From Candidatus Auribacterota bacterium (lineage in GTDB: Bacteria > Auribacterota > Tritonobacteria > UBA1439), in assembly GCA_026392035.1 (NCBI GenBank), contig JAPLCX010000097.1, positions 58,145-122,144 of the forward strand: a stretch of DNA of 64,000 bases, written 5' to 3'. Positions 52,967 to 62,667 of this stretch are shown here, piece after piece. The translations under genes were made by a program, and so were the position numbers. The notes beneath the pieces are model-generated. The model was not told where the DNA came from. It worked only from the letters and a program-made list of their open reading frames with translations, and searched no databases. Positions within the stretch are counted from its first letter, which is position 1. Each line of letters starts with the position of its first letter.

Positions 52967-54159
52967 AGCCTGCGGGCGTTAATCTCTTTGGTGAGGCGGG
53001 GGACAATCTCAAAAAGATCTCCGATCAGCCCGTACGTGGCCACCTTAAAAATCGGAGCTTCCGCATCTTTATTGATCGCGATGATCATATCCGAGGATTG
53101 CATCCCCACGAGGTGCTGGATGGCTCCGGAGATTCCACAGGCAATGTACAGCTTTGGCTGCACGGTTTTTCCCGTCTGCCCGACCTGGTAGGCATAGGGA
53201 ACCCACCCTGCGTCCACCGCGGAGCGTGAGGCCCCGACCGCTCCTCCCAGCGCCTTGGCGAGATCAAACAGGATGGAAAAATTTTCCGGACCGCGCATCC
53301 CGCGCCCGCCGGAAACGATGGTGTCCGCCTCAGCGATGTTGATCGTCTCCAGGGCCTCCTCGACGCTCTTGAGCACCGTGCTGCGGCTCCTGAGCTCCTC
53401 TTCGCGAGGCTGAATCTGGATGATCTCGCCGGTGCGTCCCTCATCGGGGGGGAGCGCCCTCATCACTTTATGGCGGACGGTTGCCATCTGCGGCCGGTGG
53501 CGATTGCAGAGGATTGTCGCCATTATGTTTCCGCCGAAGGCGGGACGCGTCTGCGCAAGATGGCCGGTCTCCTGCTGGATCTCTAGACCGGTGCAGTCCG
53601 CCGTGAGCCCCGTTTTGAGCTCCACCGCCACACGCGGGATGAGCGAACGCCCGATACAGGTAGCGCCCGCGATGACGATCTCCGGTTTCTGCTCCCTGAT
53701 TATGCGGCAGAGTACGTTCGCGTACGCCTCGTCATTGAAGGATTCCAGCTTCTCAGACTGTGCAAGAATAACCCTATCGGCCCCGTAGGCGACCAGGCGC
53801 TTCGCCTGCTGCGCGACATCCTTGCCGATGAGCACCGCACTGAGCGCGCCGCCCGTATCCTCCGCCAGCGTCCGCCCTATCCCCAGCAGTTCGTAGGAGA
53901 CACTCTGTACCACACCCCGCTTCTGTTCCGCCACAACGAGCACACCCTTATACCCGCTCAATCCATCGCCGGCCCCCGGCACGGTTTTTCTCAACACGAG
54001 GGCCTCGTAGGGGCATGAATCGATGCACGCCCCGCAGAGCGTGCAGCTTTCCTTGACCACCGCGAGCTTATCCTCGAGCTCGAGCGCGTCATAGGGGCAG
54101 GCCTTGAGGCACGCCCCGCACCCAACGCACTTCTCGGCTACTACCTCCAACCATGCCAT
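52954..54159 (-). CDS. etfA: Electron transfer flavoprotein alpha subunit with N-terminal ferredoxin domain
   Basis: A 401-residue EtfA. Residues 1-65 add two [4Fe-4S] motifs ([12 protein letters not shown] and [12 protein letters not shown]), absent from standard EtfA. The rest is typical, ending in the FAD site [20 protein letters not shown] and [30 protein letters not shown]. Ferredoxin-fused EtfA occurs in the CarE type of caffeoyl/acryloyl-CoA reductase complexes. With EtfB and the acyl-CoA dehydrogenase upstream it probably couples enoyl-CoA reduction to ferredoxin, perhaps by flavin-based bifurcation; the last point is inference. Confidence 0.94.
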   Translation of the reverse strand: MAWLEVVAEKCVGCGACLKACPYDALELEDKLAVVKESCTLCGACIDSCPYEALVLRKTVPGAGDGLSGYKGVLVVAEQKRGVVQSVSYELLGIGRTLAEDTGGALSAVLIGKDVAQQAKRLVAYGADRVILAQSEKLESFNDEAYANVLCRIIREQKPEIVIAGATCIGRSLIPRVAVELKTGLTADCTGLEIQQETGHLAQTRPAFGGNIMATILCNRHRPQMATVRHKVMRALPPDEGRTGEIIQIQPREEELRSRSTVLKSVEEALETINIAEADTIVSGGRGMRGPENFSILFDLAKALGGAVGASRSAVDAGWVPYAYQVGQTGKTVQPKLYIACGISGAIQHLVGMQSSDMIIAINKDAEAPIFKVATYGLIGDLFEIVPRLTKEINARRLTTV

Positions 54160-54185
54160 GATTCACCGTTACATGCTAGTTTTAC

Positions 54186-54340
54186 ACCACGGAGGACACG
54201 GAGCAACTTAATTTCCACAAAAAGCGATCAAGATTAAATCACCCTCGTTTATCTTTTTCGGTTCTCTCACTCTTTATGGAAACAAAACATTACCTTTGTT
54301 CTCCTCATTATCGCTCCGTGCTCTCCGTGCCTCCGTGGTG
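54186..54340. repeat. Phrase-type inverted repeat (CACGGAG words)
   Basis: The left end is CACCACGGAGGACACGGAGC (54186-54205). The right end (54313-54340), reverse-complemented, is CACCACGGAGGCACGGAG followed by AGCACGGAGC. The interior of about 107 nt is A+T-rich with no gene. It lies between etfA and etfB. Confidence 0.75.
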
Positions 54341-54345
54341 AACAA

Positions 54346-55131
54346 TTACACTATCTTCAGCTTCTCCAGTTCACCCACGAGCCGCTTCACGAGATCGGCC
54401 GCCTCCCCATGCCAGATCTGGCCCGCCTCACGCTGGGGCGGGCTGAAGACCTTTTCTACCCAGGTCGGCGACCCCTCCAGTCCAACCCGTCCAGGATCAA
54501 CACCGAGCTCCTGTACCCCCCACGTGCGGATCTCCGCCTTTTTGGCTTTCATCTTGCCCCTGAGGGATGGCAGCCGGGGCTCGTTGATCTCTTTCACCAC
54601 CGTCACCACGGCCGGCAGCGGCGTCTCCACCAGATCGAATCCCTCTTCCGTTATCCGCTCCGCGGTGAGGCGCCCCTCCCACATTTCAACGATCTTGCGC
54701 ACGAACACGACCTGCGGCAGATCGAGCTGGACCGCGATTCCGGGCCCGACCTGGGCCGTGTCACCGTCGCTTGCCTGCTTGCCGCATATGATGAGGTCAA
54801 ATGTCCCTATTTTCTTAATACCCGCGGCGAGGGCATGCGATGTGGCGAGGGTGTCCGAACCCTTGAACGCGGCGTCACACAGGTGAACCGCCTCATCCAC
54901 CCCGAGCGATATCGCCTCACGCAGCGCCGCCTCCGCCTGCGGGGGGCCCATGGTGAGGACGGTGACCCTGCCGCCATGCTTCTCCCTGAGGCGGAGCCCC
55001 TCCTCGATGGCGTACATGTCAAACGGATTCACGATGCTCGGCACCCCCTCACGGACGAGCGTCCGCGTCTCGGGGTCTATCCTCACCGCGGTGGTATCAG
55101 GCACCTGTTTGATACAGACGATGATTTCCAT
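54346..55131 (-). CDS. etfB: Electron transfer flavoprotein beta subunit
   Basis: Start at the ATG at 55131 (261 residues), beginning EIIVCIKQVPDTTAVRIDPE; the frame is open further up but runs into an inverted repeat. Conserved are NPFDMYAIEEGLRLREKHGG, ICGKQASDGDTAQVGPGIAV and PRLPSLRGKMKAKKAEIRTW. EtfB binds the second flavin (or AMP) and docks the dehydrogenase. It stands between the acyl-CoA dehydrogenase and ferredoxin-type EtfA genes, with repeats in both spacers. Confidence 0.95.
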   Translation of the reverse strand: MEIIVCIKQVPDTTAVRIDPETRTLVREGVPSIVNPFDMYAIEEGLRLREKHGGRVTVLTMGPPQAEAALREAISLGVDEAVHLCDAAFKGSDTLATSHALAAGIKKIGTFDLIICGKQASDGDTAQVGPGIAVQLDLPQVVFVRKIVEMWEGRLTAERITEEGFDLVETPLPAVVTVVKEINEPRLPSLRGKMKAKKAEIRTWGVQELGVDPGRVGLEGSPTWVEKVFSPPQREAGQIWHGEAADLVKRLVGELEKLKIV

Positions 55132-55140
55132 AACGTGTAA

Positions 55141-55244
55141 ACTCGAAAGTAAAAACGCAAAAGTCAAAACCACAATTCAAAAGTGAAAATCTTTTTAAGT
55201 TTTAAGTTTTGGTTTTGCCTTTTTACTTTCGACTTTTGATTTTC
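55141..55244. repeat. Phrase-type inverted repeat (CGAAAGTAAAAA words)
   Basis: The left arm has ACTCGAAAGTAAAAACGCAA and AAGTCAAAACCACAATTC; the right arm, reverse-complemented, has AGTCGAAAGTAAAAAGGCAA and AACCAAAACTTAAAAC. It occupies nearly the whole spacer between etfB and the acyl-CoA dehydrogenase gene and holds no reading frame. Confidence 0.75.
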
Positions 55245-55246
55245 TT

Positions 55247-56407
55247 CTATTCTCTCCTTGCCGCTTCCTCCTTGACCAGGTGAGAGGCGATGATCGTGCG
55301 CTGGATCTGGTTCGTCCCCTCGTAAATCTGCGTGATCTTCGCGTCGCGCATCATCTTCTCCACCGGATACTCTTTCATGTAGCCGTACCCGCCGAGGACC
55401 TGCACGGCATCGACCGTGACCCGCATCGCCACATCCGACGCAAAGAGCTTGGCCATCGCCGATTCCTTGGCGATCCTTTTCTCGCCGCGGTCTACGGCGC
55501 GGGCGACGGCGTAGACGAGGGAGCGGGCCGCCTCGATCTGGGTGGCCATGTCCGCGAGCATGAACTGTATCCCCTGGAATGAGATGATCGGCTTGCCGAA
55601 CTGTTCCCTCTGCCGCGCGTAGGTCACCGCCTCGTCGAGCGCCCCCTGGGCGATGCCCACCGCCTGCGCCGCGACTCCCGGCCTCGACGCGTCGAAGGTC
55701 TTCATGGCGACGATGAACCCCTGCCCCTCCTTGCCGAGGAGGTTTCCCGCGGGAACGCGGCAGTCCTGGAAAACGAGCTCGCGCGTCGCCGAGGCCCTGA
55801 TACCCATCTTGTTCTCTTTCTTGCCAAACTCAAAACCGGGCATTCCCTTTTCCACGATGAACGCGCTCGCGCCGCGGCTGCCGCGCGCTTTATCGGTCAT
55901 GGCGACCACCGTGTACACGGCGGCCTCCCCGCCGTTGGTGATCCACTGCTTCGTCCCGTTCAGCACGTAGCTGTCGCCGTCCTTGCGGGCGGTCGTCTGA
56001 ATCGCGCCCGCATCGCTCCCCGCGTTCGATTCCGTGAGGGCAAAAGCGACGATGCTCTTCCCCTCAGCGATATTCGGCAGATATTTCTTCTTCTGGGACT
56101 CGCTCCCGAAGAGGATCAGGGGGAAGGTTCCCAGGGCTGTTGCGGCGAGGCAGAGGGCAATCCCGCCGCACACCCGGCTGAGCTCCTCAACCGCGATGCA
56201 GAGGTCCAGCACCCCGCCTCCCGTCCCGCCGTATTGTTCCTCGATGTATATCCCGAAAAGATTTGACTCGGCGATGACCTTCACGATATCCCAGGGGAAC
56301 TCCTGAGATTCATCCAGCTCGGCCCGACGGGGCAGGATTTTTTCTCTGGCGATCTTCGCCGCGATCTCCTTGATGAATTGCTGCTCCTCTGTGAGGAAGT
56401 AGTTCAT
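55247..56407 (-). CDS. Acyl-CoA dehydrogenase
   Basis: Start at the ATG at 56407 (386 residues, MNYFLTEEQQFIKEIAAKIA). FAD and substrate motifs FALTESNAGSDAGAIQTTA and KQWITNGGEA are clear; the catalytic Glu is expected in ITQIYEGTNQIQR. Short-chain (butyryl/propionyl-type) members look like this. Beside etfB and ferredoxin-type etfA it may run in the reductive direction (enoyl-CoA reductase) in fermentation. Substrate length cannot be told by eye. Confidence 0.95.
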   Translation of the reverse strand: MNYFLTEEQQFIKEIAAKIAREKILPRRAELDESQEFPWDIVKVIAESNLFGIYIEEQYGGTGGGVLDLCIAVEELSRVCGGIALCLAATALGTFPLILFGSESQKKKYLPNIAEGKSIVAFALTESNAGSDAGAIQTTARKDGDSYVLNGTKQWITNGGEAAVYTVVAMTDKARGSRGASAFIVEKGMPGFEFGKKENKMGIRASATRELVFQDCRVPAGNLLGKEGQGFIVAMKTFDASRPGVAAQAVGIAQGALDEAVTYARQREQFGKPIISFQGIQFMLADMATQIEAARSLVYAVARAVDRGEKRIAKESAMAKLFASDVAMRVTVDAVQVLGGYGYMKEYPVEKMMRDAKITQIYEGTNQIQRTIIASHLVKEEAARRE

Positions 56408-56522
56408 GGCGCATTCTCCATAGTCAAACAATCAGACATTGCTCACACACACGTGATGAGGAAAAACAGAATGAGAAGCGATCCTCCGCTGAGAGGCAGG
56501 ATACTGTGGCGCACACCCCCCA

Positions 56523-57761
56523 CTAGCCTTCAAACTTCCGGACCACGAGTGAGGAATTGTGACCGCCGAATCCGAACGAATTGGACATGGCAACCCTGAC
56601 GCTCTGTTCCCGCGCGGTATTGGGCACATAATCCAGATCGCACTCCGGATCGGGGTACTCATAGTTGATGGTGGGTGGAATAATGCCATGTGTGAGGGTG
56701 AACACGGTGCTGATGAGCTCAACTCCCCCCGCGGCGCCCAGGAGGTGCCCGAACATTGATTTGTTGGAGCTCACCGCCAGCTTTTTGGCATGATCTCTAA
56801 AAACATCCTTGATCGCCATGGTCTCATACTTGTCATTGAGGTTCGTGGAGGTGCCATGCGCATTGATATAGTCGATGCCGTCAGGGTTAACCCCCGCATT
56901 TTTAACGGCCATTCTCATGCACGCTGCCGCTCCCTCGCCTCCGGGCGCGGGGGCGGTCATATGGTAGGCATCGGCGGTTGAGCCGTAGCCGATCAGCTCG
57001 GCATAGATGCGCGCATCCCTTTTCCTGGCGTGCTCCAGCTCCTCGAGAATGACGACTCCCGCCCCCTCGGACATGACGAATCCGTCCCGTTCCTTGTCAA
57101 AAGGCCTGCTCGCCTTCTCGGGAGCGTCATTCCTCGTCGAGAGCGCTTTCAGGGCGCAGAAACCCGCGATGCTAAGGGGGGTCACTGCCGCCTCGGTCCC
57201 GCCGGCGATCATCACATCAGCATCACCGAATTTGATCATGAGCGATGCCTCACCGATGCTATGCGCGGCAGAGGCGCATGCGGAGACGATGCAGCAGTTG
57301 GGGCCTTTGACCCCGAGTTGCATGGCGATCATCCCCGGCGCCATGTTGACGATGAGCATGGGGATAAAGAAGGGCGAAATGCGCTGAGGGCCTTTGGTGA
57401 CCATCAAGGTATGCTGTTCCTCAATGGTGCTGATGCCCCCGATGCCGGACCCGACAACAACACCGATCCTGAGCAAGTCTTCCTTCCGAAGATCAAGGCC
57501 GGCGTTGTCAACGGCCATTTTTGCCACCACCACGGCGAACTGCACGAAGCGATCCATCCGCCTGGCTTCCTTCGGATTGATCCATACCTTCGGATCGAAC
57601 CCCTTCACCTCGCCGCCGATTTGCGTGGGGAAGAGAGAGGGATCAAAAGAACTAATACGGGCTATGCCGCTCCTCCCCTTGCAGAGAGACTCCCACATCT
57701 CTTGAGCGCTATTGCCGTTAGGGGCAAGTGCACCCACCCCTGTAATGACCACCCGCCTCAC
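56523..57761 (-). CDS. fabF: 3-oxoacyl-ACP synthase II
   Basis: A 412-residue [25 protein letters not shown], catalytic Cys in [16 protein letters not shown], His in [12 protein letters not shown] and the second His in [12 protein letters not shown], with [14 protein letters not shown] at the end. It elongates acyl-ACP by two carbons with malonyl-ACP. It is the last gene of the plsX-fabH-fabD-fabG-acpP-fabF run, 34 nt after acpP. Confidence 0.97.
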   Translation of the reverse strand: MRRVVITGVGALAPNGNSAQEMWESLCKGRSGIARISSFDPSLFPTQIGGEVKGFDPKVWINPKEARRMDRFVQFAVVVAKMAVDNAGLDLRKEDLLRIGVVVGSGIGGISTIEEQHTLMVTKGPQRISPFFIPMLIVNMAPGMIAMQLGVKGPNCCIVSACASAAHSIGEASLMIKFGDADVMIAGGTEAAVTPLSIAGFCALKALSTRNDAPEKASRPFDKERDGFVMSEGAGVVILEELEHARKRDARIYAELIGYGSTADAYHMTAPAPGGEGAAACMRMAVKNAGVNPDGIDYINAHGTSTNLNDKYETMAIKDVFRDHAKKLAVSSNKSMFGHLLGAAGGVELISTVFTLTHGIIPPTINYEYPDPECDLDYVPNTAREQSVRVAMSNSFGFGGHNSSLVVRKFEG

Positions 57762-57795
57762 GTTATCCTGCTCCTTGACTGAGATTCAGGTTTCC

Positions 57796-58047
57796 CTATT
57801 CCTGCTTCTGGCAATGTTCCTCGATATACTTAGTGGCTTCACCGACGGTCTTCAGATTCTCCGCATCCTCATCGGGAATCTCCGCGTCGAACTCTTCCTC
57901 GAGGGCCATCACCAGCTCGACAGTATCGAGAGAATCCGCCCCCAGATCGTCGATAAAAGAAGCATCGGGAGTCACCTCATCGGGATTGACCCCGAGCTGC
58001 TCCACCACGATATCCTTTACCCTCTGTGCGATATCCGACATGTTCAA
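57796..58047 (-). CDS. acpP: Acyl carrier protein
   Basis: An 83-residue acidic protein, [20 protein letters not shown] and [20 protein letters not shown]; Ser in DSL receives phosphopantetheine. Standard length and helix layout. It carries the growing chain for the enzymes encoded on both sides. AGGAGGG precedes the start. The ATG at codon 3 could also be used. Confidence 0.98.
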   Translation of the reverse strand: MNMSDIAQRVKDIVVEQLGVNPDEVTPDASFIDDLGADSLDTVELVMALEEEFDAEIPDEDAENLKTVGEATKYIEEHCQKQE

Positions 58048-58092
58048 CCCTCCTCTTGTATAAGTGCCTTTAAATCGCGAACCAGACCACGC

Positions 58093-58833
58093 TCACATCA
58101 CCATGCCGCCATCCACCACGAGAACCTGTCCCGTCATATAATCAGAAAGGCTGCTCGCGAGGAACAGGGCTGCGCTCGCGACATCTGACGGTGTGCCAAA
58201 ATGCCCCATCGGGATGCTCTCCAGCATCTTCTGCTTTATCCCATTCGGGAGCACCTCGGTCATCCGCGTCTGAATAAAACCGGGGGCTATCGCATTCGCG
58301 GTGATCCCCCGTGACGCGAGCTCCCTGGCAATAGATTTCGTCAACCCTATCACACCAGCCTTTGAAGCCGCATAGTTGGCCTGCCCCGCGTTGCCAATTA
58401 ATCCGACAACTGAGGCGATGTTGATGATCTTTCCGGCGCGCCGTTTCATCATCGGCTTGACGACAGCCTTGGTGAAGTGAAACGCACCCGTCAGATTCAC
58501 CGCGATCACGGCATCCCAGTCTGCCTCGCTCATCCTCAGGAGAAAATTATCTCTCGCGATGCCGGCATTGTTGACGAGTATATCAATCCGTTCGAAAGAG
58601 TCAATAATTTTGTTTACCGCATCGTGAACCTGCTCCGCGCTGCTCACATCCGCAGTGAGCGCACACGCGCGCCGCCCCAGCGCCGTGATCTCATCACGCA
58701 CCTTCGTGAGCGGCTCGGCGTCACGATCGCAGATGGCGACGTCCGCCCCCGACCGCGCGAAACAGAGCGCGATCTCTCTCCCAATCCCCTGGGCAGCCCC
58801 CGTCACGACGGCAACCTTATTCTCGAGCATCAT
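58093..58833 (-). CDS. fabG: 3-oxoacyl-ACP reductase
   Basis: A 246-residue SDR: KVAVVTGAAQGIGREIALCF, NNAGIARDN, INIASVVGLIG (Ser is replaced by Ala in the usual ISS, with the next polar residues offset), NYAASKAGVIGLTKSIAREL and SDYMTGQVLVVDGGMVM. Typical FabG length. Its ATG overlaps the fabD stop by 4 nt. It performs the first reduction of the elongation cycle in the cytoplasm. Confidence 0.96.
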   Translation of the reverse strand: MMLENKVAVVTGAAQGIGREIALCFARSGADVAICDRDAEPLTKVRDEITALGRRACALTADVSSAEQVHDAVNKIIDSFERIDILVNNAGIARDNFLLRMSEADWDAVIAVNLTGAFHFTKAVVKPMMKRRAGKIINIASVVGLIGNAGQANYAASKAGVIGLTKSIARELASRGITANAIAPGFIQTRMTEVLPNGIKQKMLESIPMGHFGTPSDVASAALFLASSLSDYMTGQVLVVDGGMVM

Positions 58834-59801
58834 GGTGCGTCTCCCGCTCTGCCTTTGAGTTCATCCAACGCCTTCCCGAGGGTGTCCGGATCCTGCACGT
58901 TCACCACTTTTAGGCTCTTGTCAATCCGGCGCATGAGACCGCGGAGCACCCTGCCGTGGCCCACTTCCATGAAAAACGCCACCCCCCGGCTGATGAGGTA
59001 CCTCACGCTCTTCTCCCACAATACCGGTGAGCACAACTGCCTGAGGAGCGCCGCGCGAATTTCACCGGGTTGCGTGACCGGCAGCGCGCTCACATTGGCG
59101 ATCACAGGGTACTTCGGCTCAACGATCTTTGTTTCCATCACTGCCCGGCGGAGCCTTTCTTCAGCGGGCTTCATGAGACGCGAATGGAACGCGCCGCTCA
59201 CCTGGAGCTGCATGGCCTTCTGCGCGCCCCGCTTCTCCGCCTCCGTCATCGCGGCCTTCACCGCTTCCACGCTCCCGGAAATCGCTATTTGACCCGGGCA
59301 ATTGAGGTTTGCGACGTCAAGCACACCCCGATCCTGAAAGAGCGAGCAGATCTGCTTCACCGTATCCAGATCCAGCCCTACGATCGAGGCCATGGTGCTC
59401 GGCTCTCTGTCGCACGCCTCCTGCATGGCCTCCCCGCGCTGTCGCACAAGCCTCAATCCATCGGCAAATGAGAATGAACCCGCCGCCACATGGGCGCTGA
59501 ACTCTCCCAGGCTCAATCCAGCGGCTGCTATGGGGAGCGGCATGTCTACGGCAACTTCCTGAAGCGCCCGAATGCAGGCGATACCAGTGACGAATATCGC
59601 CGGCTGGCTGTTCTTGGTCAGCGTGAGTTCAGCCTCAGGGCCCTCGACGCAGAGCTTTCTGATATCGAACCCGAGTATTTCGTTTGCCTCTTCGAATACT
59701 TTACGTGCATCGGTGAATCGCTCCGCAATCGCACCGCCCATCCCCACCTCCTGAGAGCCCTGGCCGGGGAAGAGGAGAACAATCTTGTGCGAATCGTACA
59801 T
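58830..59801 (-). CDS. fabD: Malonyl-CoA--ACP transacylase
   Basis: A 323-residue acyltransferase: VLLFPGQGSQEVGMGGAIAE, the nucleophile in AAGLSLGEFSAHVAAG, and the catalytic His in VSGAFHSRLMKPAEE. It loads malonyl from CoA to AcpP. Standard length. It is coupled to fabG by overlap and separated from fabH by an inverted repeat. Confidence 0.97.
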   Translation of the reverse strand: MYDSHKIVLLFPGQGSQEVGMGGAIAERFTDARKVFEEANEILGFDIRKLCVEGPEAELTLTKNSQPAIFVTGIACIRALQEVAVDMPLPIAAAGLSLGEFSAHVAAGSFSFADGLRLVRQRGEAMQEACDREPSTMASIVGLDLDTVKQICSLFQDRGVLDVANLNCPGQIAISGSVEAVKAAMTEAEKRGAQKAMQLQVSGAFHSRLMKPAEERLRRAVMETKIVEPKYPVIANVSALPVTQPGEIRAALLRQLCSPVLWEKSVRYLISRGVAFFMEVGHGRVLRGLMRRIDKSLKVVNVQDPDTLGKALDELKGRAGDAP

Positions 59802-59817
59802 GGCAACACTCCCTTAT

Positions 59818-59960
59818 AAAAATTCAAACCTCAAAATCAAAACTCCAAAACAAATACCAAACTCCAAATTCCAAAATCTAAAATATCCTCTGCTGATGAA
59901 CTTCTCATCCTTTCATTTCAAATATTGAAGTTTGAAATTTAAAGTTTTGATTTTACATTT
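59818..59960. repeat. Phrase-type inverted repeat (AAAATCAAAACTCC words)
   Basis: The left arm has AATTCAAACCTCAAAATC and AAAACTCCAAAACAAATACC; the right arm, reverse-complemented, has AAATGTAAAATCAAAACTTT and AAATTTCAAACTTC. The fabH stop codon (59953-59955) lies in the right arm. Confidence 0.75.
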
Positions 59961-60939
59961 TCACCACCATCGCGCCCCACGTGAAACCTCCGCCGAAGGC
60001 GACGAGGAGCACCGTATCGCCCTTCGCGAGCTTCGCCTGTTTCATCGCTTCATCGAGCGCGACGGGGATGGAGGCTGCGGACAGATTGCCGCAGTGATCA
60101 ACTGTGATATAAAATTTTTCGAAGGGAACACCAATCTTCTTTGCGACGGCGCGCATAATTCGCAGGTTCGCCTGGTGCGGTATCACGTAGGTGACTTCTC
60201 CCGCGCTCATCCGGGCCCGTTCGAGTGCCGACTCCGCTGCGTGCACCATAGCGTTCACCGCCTGTTTGAATACCTCCTTGCCCTCCATCTTCAGGTAGTG
60301 GAGGCGCTGGTCAACGGTCTCGTGGGACGCCGGGGTCCGGGAGCCGCCGCCGGGGAGGTACAACAGATTGCCCCAGCGCCCGTCAGCGCCGAGGTAGGAC
60401 GAGATAATTTCGCTCCCGTCTGTCGTCTGGCCGAGGATGGCCGCGCCGGCTCCATCGCCAAAAAGAACACAGGTATTTCGGTCCTGCCAGTCGGTGATCG
60501 CGGTAAGTTTTTCCGCTCCGATCACGAGGGCGTTACGGTACCTCCCGGCCTTGATACACTGCCACGCCACATCCAGCGAGTAGAGCCAGCCTGTACAGGC
60601 GGCGTTCAGATCAAAACAGGCGGCATCGAACGCTCCTAAATGTTTCTGGACAATACATGAGGTGGAGGGGAAAGCCATATCGGGGGTAACCGTCGCGACG
60701 ATGATCAGATCAAGCGCGCTCGCGCTCAACCCGCTGTCGGTGAGAGCCCTGCGGGAAGCCTCGATCGCGAGGTCTGAGGTGGCCTGATCCTCACGAGCGA
60801 TATGCCGGATATTGATACCTGTCCTCTCGACGATCCACTGGTCAGTGGTATCAACCATCTTCTCCAGATCTGCATTACTCAGTATCTTTTCCGGCAGATA
60901 GGATCCACATCCGATAATGCCGACCTTCGCATGACTCAT
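59953..60939 (-). CDS. fabH: 3-oxoacyl-ACP synthase III
   Basis: Start at the ATG at 60939 (328 residues, MSHAKVGIIGCGSYLPEKIL). The Cys-His-Asn triad is visible in LNAACTGWLYSLD, VIPHQANLRIM and DHCGNLSAASIP. It condenses acetyl-CoA (or a branched starter) with malonyl-ACP to start fatty acids. It lies 39 nt downstream of plsX. Confidence 0.97.
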   Translation of the reverse strand: MSHAKVGIIGCGSYLPEKILSNADLEKMVDTTDQWIVERTGINIRHIAREDQATSDLAIEASRRALTDSGLSASALDLIIVATVTPDMAFPSTSCIVQKHLGAFDAACFDLNAACTGWLYSLDVAWQCIKAGRYRNALVIGAEKLTAITDWQDRNTCVLFGDGAGAAILGQTTDGSEIISSYLGADGRWGNLLYLPGGGSRTPASHETVDQRLHYLKMEGKEVFKQAVNAMVHAAESALERARMSAGEVTYVIPHQANLRIMRAVAKKIGVPFEKFYITVDHCGNLSAASIPVALDEAMKQAKLAKGDTVLLVAFGGGFTWGAMVVKM

Positions 60940-60978
60940 CGCACTGCCTCTGTATACATGGGCGTGCAACTCCTACAA

Positions 60979-61989
60979 TCACTGTGTCGCGCAGCTCTCA
61001 GTGGTCCGCTGCATGATGTACTCATTCACGCCGTGTTGCACAAAGCTCTCGGCGACACGAATGGCATTCCGGATCGCCTTGGCATTAGAACTCCCGTGAC
61101 AGATGATGCAATTCCCGTTCACCCCGAGCAACGGGGCTCCCCCGTATTCCGTGTAATCGCCCCTCCGGGCAATGCTCGCGAAGGATCCCTTGAGAATCAA
61201 GCCGCCGATCTTATTCCAGAGATTTTTTCTCACCTCTTCTTTAATCATCTTCATCATCGCCCAGGCAAGCCCTTCCGTGCACTTGAGCACCACGTTGCCC
61301 ACGAAACCGTCGGAAACGACCACATCCACCTTGTAACCGTAGACATCCCTGCCCTCGACATTGCCGATGAAATTGAGTTTCGCGCGCTCGAGGAGTTCGA
61401 ATGTTTCCCTGACCAGCGCGTCCCCCTTGGTCCGCTCGGATCCGATACTCAGGAGGCCGACCTTCGGATTTTGCTTTTTCTGGATCAAGCGGGCGAATGC
61501 ATCTCCCATGATCGCGAACCCGAGAAGGTGTACCGGCTTGCAGTCTATATTCGCGCCCGCATCGATGAGCAGCGAGACGCCCCACGGGGTGGGAAGGTAG
61601 GTCGCAATCCCCGGCCGCTCAATCCCCTTGAGAAAACGCCACTTGAGTTTCGTCGCCATCACCACTGCCCCGGTATTGCCCGCTGAGACCATCGCCCCGG
61701 CCTCGCCCCGTTTCACTAGATTGGCCGCCTCGCCGATGGAAGAATGTTTCTTTTTCCTCAGCCCGCTGAGCGGTTCTTCCCCCATCCCGATTACCTCAGA
61801 GGCGTGCACGAAAGATACGTTGGCCAGGAGTTCAGGTTTCCCGAGCTTTTTGACCTGCGCACGAAGCTCATCCTCCCTGCCGACGAGGATAATCTCCCGA
61901 TCGGGCTTCGCCTCAATCGCCTCAAGCGCGCCCTGGACGACGGCGCGCGGGGCGTGGTCGCCCCCCATTGCATCAATCGCGATTTTCAC
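60979..61989 (-). CDS. plsX: Phosphate acyltransferase
   Basis: A 336-residue PlsX: MKIAIDAMGGDHAPRAVVQG at the start, AMVSAGNTGAVVMATKL and GNVEGRDVYGYKVDVVVSDG. It converts acyl-ACP to acyl-phosphate for PlsY in phospholipid synthesis at the membrane. The rpmF-plsX-fab order is the classic bacterial arrangement; rpmF ends 3 nt before its ATG. Confidence 0.97.
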   Translation of the reverse strand: MKIAIDAMGGDHAPRAVVQGALEAIEAKPDREIILVGREDELRAQVKKLGKPELLANVSFVHASEVIGMGEEPLSGLRKKKHSSIGEAANLVKRGEAGAMVSAGNTGAVVMATKLKWRFLKGIERPGIATYLPTPWGVSLLIDAGANIDCKPVHLLGFAIMGDAFARLIQKKQNPKVGLLSIGSERTKGDALVRETFELLERAKLNFIGNVEGRDVYGYKVDVVVSDGFVGNVVLKCTEGLAWAMMKMIKEEVRKNLWNKIGGLILKGSFASIARRGDYTEYGGAPLLGVNGNCIICHGSSNAKAIRNAIRVAESFVQHGVNEYIMQRTTESCATQ

Positions 61990-61992
61990 GTT

Positions 61993-62175
61993 CTACTCTT
62001 CCTTTACCGACATCACCTTTTTACCCCTGTAGTAGCCGCAGTGGGGGCATGCGCGGTGTATTGGTTTCGGCTGATGGCACTGAGGGCAGAGTCCCGGAAC
62101 GGCGCAATCGAGCCGCTGGTGAGCCCTCCGTTTACGCGTGCGACTCTTCGACTGCTTTCTTTTAGGTGTCGTCAT
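61993..62175 (-). CDS. rpmF: Ribosomal protein L32
   Basis: A 60-residue basic protein, MTTPKRKQSKSRTRKRRAHQ, with a complete zinc-ribbon (CPQCHQP then CPHCGYYRGKKV). Length and ending are standard for the zinc-binding form of L32. Its ATG overlaps the yceD stop as ATGA. Confidence 0.98.
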   Translation of the reverse strand: MTTPKRKQSKSRTRKRRAHQRLDCAVPGLCPQCHQPKPIHRACPHCGYYRGKKVMSVKEE

Positions 62176-62651
62176 TTCTTGTTCTCCGGAGGGAGCTTGA
62201 GCTCCTCAAGAGCGCTCCACCGTGCGTCGCCACTTCCGGGCGCGCACGAACAGCGCTCCAGGTTAAGATCGTTGCCGCAGTGTGCGCATATCCCCCTGCA
62301 CCTCTGCGCGCAGAGCGGCTTGATGGGCAGGGCGATTATAATATCCCCTCTGAGATTCTCCGTCAAGTCGATTATCTCCAGTTCCTTCACGTGTCGGCTG
62401 AAGCTGAAGCGATCCACGCGGATTTCAGTCCCGAAAATTCTCAGGCACCGCGAACAGGTGAGTTCGGCAGCCATGCGCAGCCGCCCTCTCACGATAAGCT
62501 CCCCACTCACCACCTCCACGCCAAGATCATACGCCAGCCCCCCCGCAAGTGTAGCCCCCTCAAACACCAGATCGAGCTCATCGGGGCTGAGGGTGCCGCT
62601 GAGGCGCACCCCCCCAGGCGGTATTTTCCGGATCTCGATGATGAGCCCCAT
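62172..62651 (-). CDS. yceD: YceD (DUF177) family protein
   Basis: A 159-residue protein: GLIIEIRKIPPGGVRLSGTL at the start, then CSRCLRIFGTEI and C-terminal CAQRCRGICAHCGNDLNLE, the cysteine pattern of DUF177. The family sits next to rpmF in most bacteria and has been linked to 23S rRNA maturation or ribosome assembly. Translationally coupled to rpmF. Confidence 0.93.
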   Translation of the reverse strand: MGLIIEIRKIPPGGVRLSGTLSPDELDLVFEGATLAGGLAYDLGVEVVSGELIVRGRLRMAAELTCSRCLRIFGTEIRVDRFSFSRHVKELEIIDLTENLRGDIIIALPIKPLCAQRCRGICAHCGNDLNLERCSCAPGSGDARWSALEELKLPPENKK

Positions 62652-62667
62652 AGGTATCTTCCGCTAT

